Of a DNA stretch of 6,155 nucleotides, positions 6,069 to 6,155 are shown piece by piece. The stretch spans positions 1 through 6,155 of the forward strand of contig JAFGKV010000251.1 in the NCBI GenBank assembly GCA_016928395.1. The letters run 5' to 3'. Below the pieces are notes generated by a model. The model was not told where the DNA came from. It ran no database searches and saw only the letters and a program-made list of their open reading frames with translations. The translations under genes and the position numbers were made by a program. Origin of the DNA: Candidatus Fermentibacterota bacterium (GTDB lineage Bacteria > JAFGKV01). The stretch's first letter is position 1. Every line of letters begins with the position of its first letter.

Positions 6069-6143
6069 CTTCGCGCGCGCCGGGGGGAACACCTCCCGAA
6101 GACAAGAAGGCAGAAACGACGGCCGCCCGCCTCCGCGACGCTT
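6069..6143 (-). repeat. Right copy of the inverted edge repeat
   Basis: Reverse complement of the left copy: 6092-6120 matches 42-70 exactly over 29 bases, with weaker matches over 6069-6091 (against 71-90) and 6129-6143 (against 10-25). It lies about 40 bases upstream of the PLD nuclease promoter. Together the two copies enclose all three genes, as terminal inverted repeats of a cassette would. The inner stem partner present beside the left copy (108-117) is absent here. Confidence 0.85.
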
Positions 6144-6155
6144 CGGCGCGGCAGG

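Overview
The window reads as a compact DNA restriction/modification-type cassette from a bacterium with moderately high GC. The sequence does not reveal the host phylum: there is no rRNA, tRNA or housekeeping gene, and Shine-Dalgarno signals are weak. The most striking features are three DNA-active proteins packed together and a near-identical sequence that recurs at the two window edges in inverted orientation.

Layout. Positions 1-90 carry the left copy of the edge repeat. About 770 bases without a credible gene follow (91-859), crowded with inverted repeats, including a 134-base imperfect palindrome with two apical hairpins (492-625). Next come, on the + strand, a zinc-ribbon plus Mrr-type restriction endonuclease-like gene (860-1741), a 129-base gap with a possible promoter, and a large DNA methyltransferase gene (1871-4714) whose protein is a tandem fusion of two related methyltransferase domains. 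On the - strand, converging on the methyltransferase with only 6 bases between stops, is a phospholipase-D-family (NgoFVII/BfiI-like) nuclease with a probable C-terminal DNA-binding domain (5980-4721). It has a good-looking promoter of its own, and a 12-base perfect palindrome overlaps the -10 box. The right inverted copy of the edge repeat lies just beyond (6069-6143).

How the parts may work together (inference). A two-domain methyltransferase is what one expects for a system that recognises an asymmetric site, with one domain modifying each strand. PLD-family restriction enzymes such as BfiI and NgoFVII act at asymmetric or degenerate sites, so the PLD nuclease and the twin methyltransferase are natural partners. 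The Mrr-like protein adds a second nuclease from an unrelated fold (PD-(D/E)XK). It could be an alternative effector, a backup that attacks wrongly modified DNA, or part of one complex. Two unrelated nucleases around one fused twin methyltransferase, apparently bounded by inverted repeats, is the most interesting aspect of the window.
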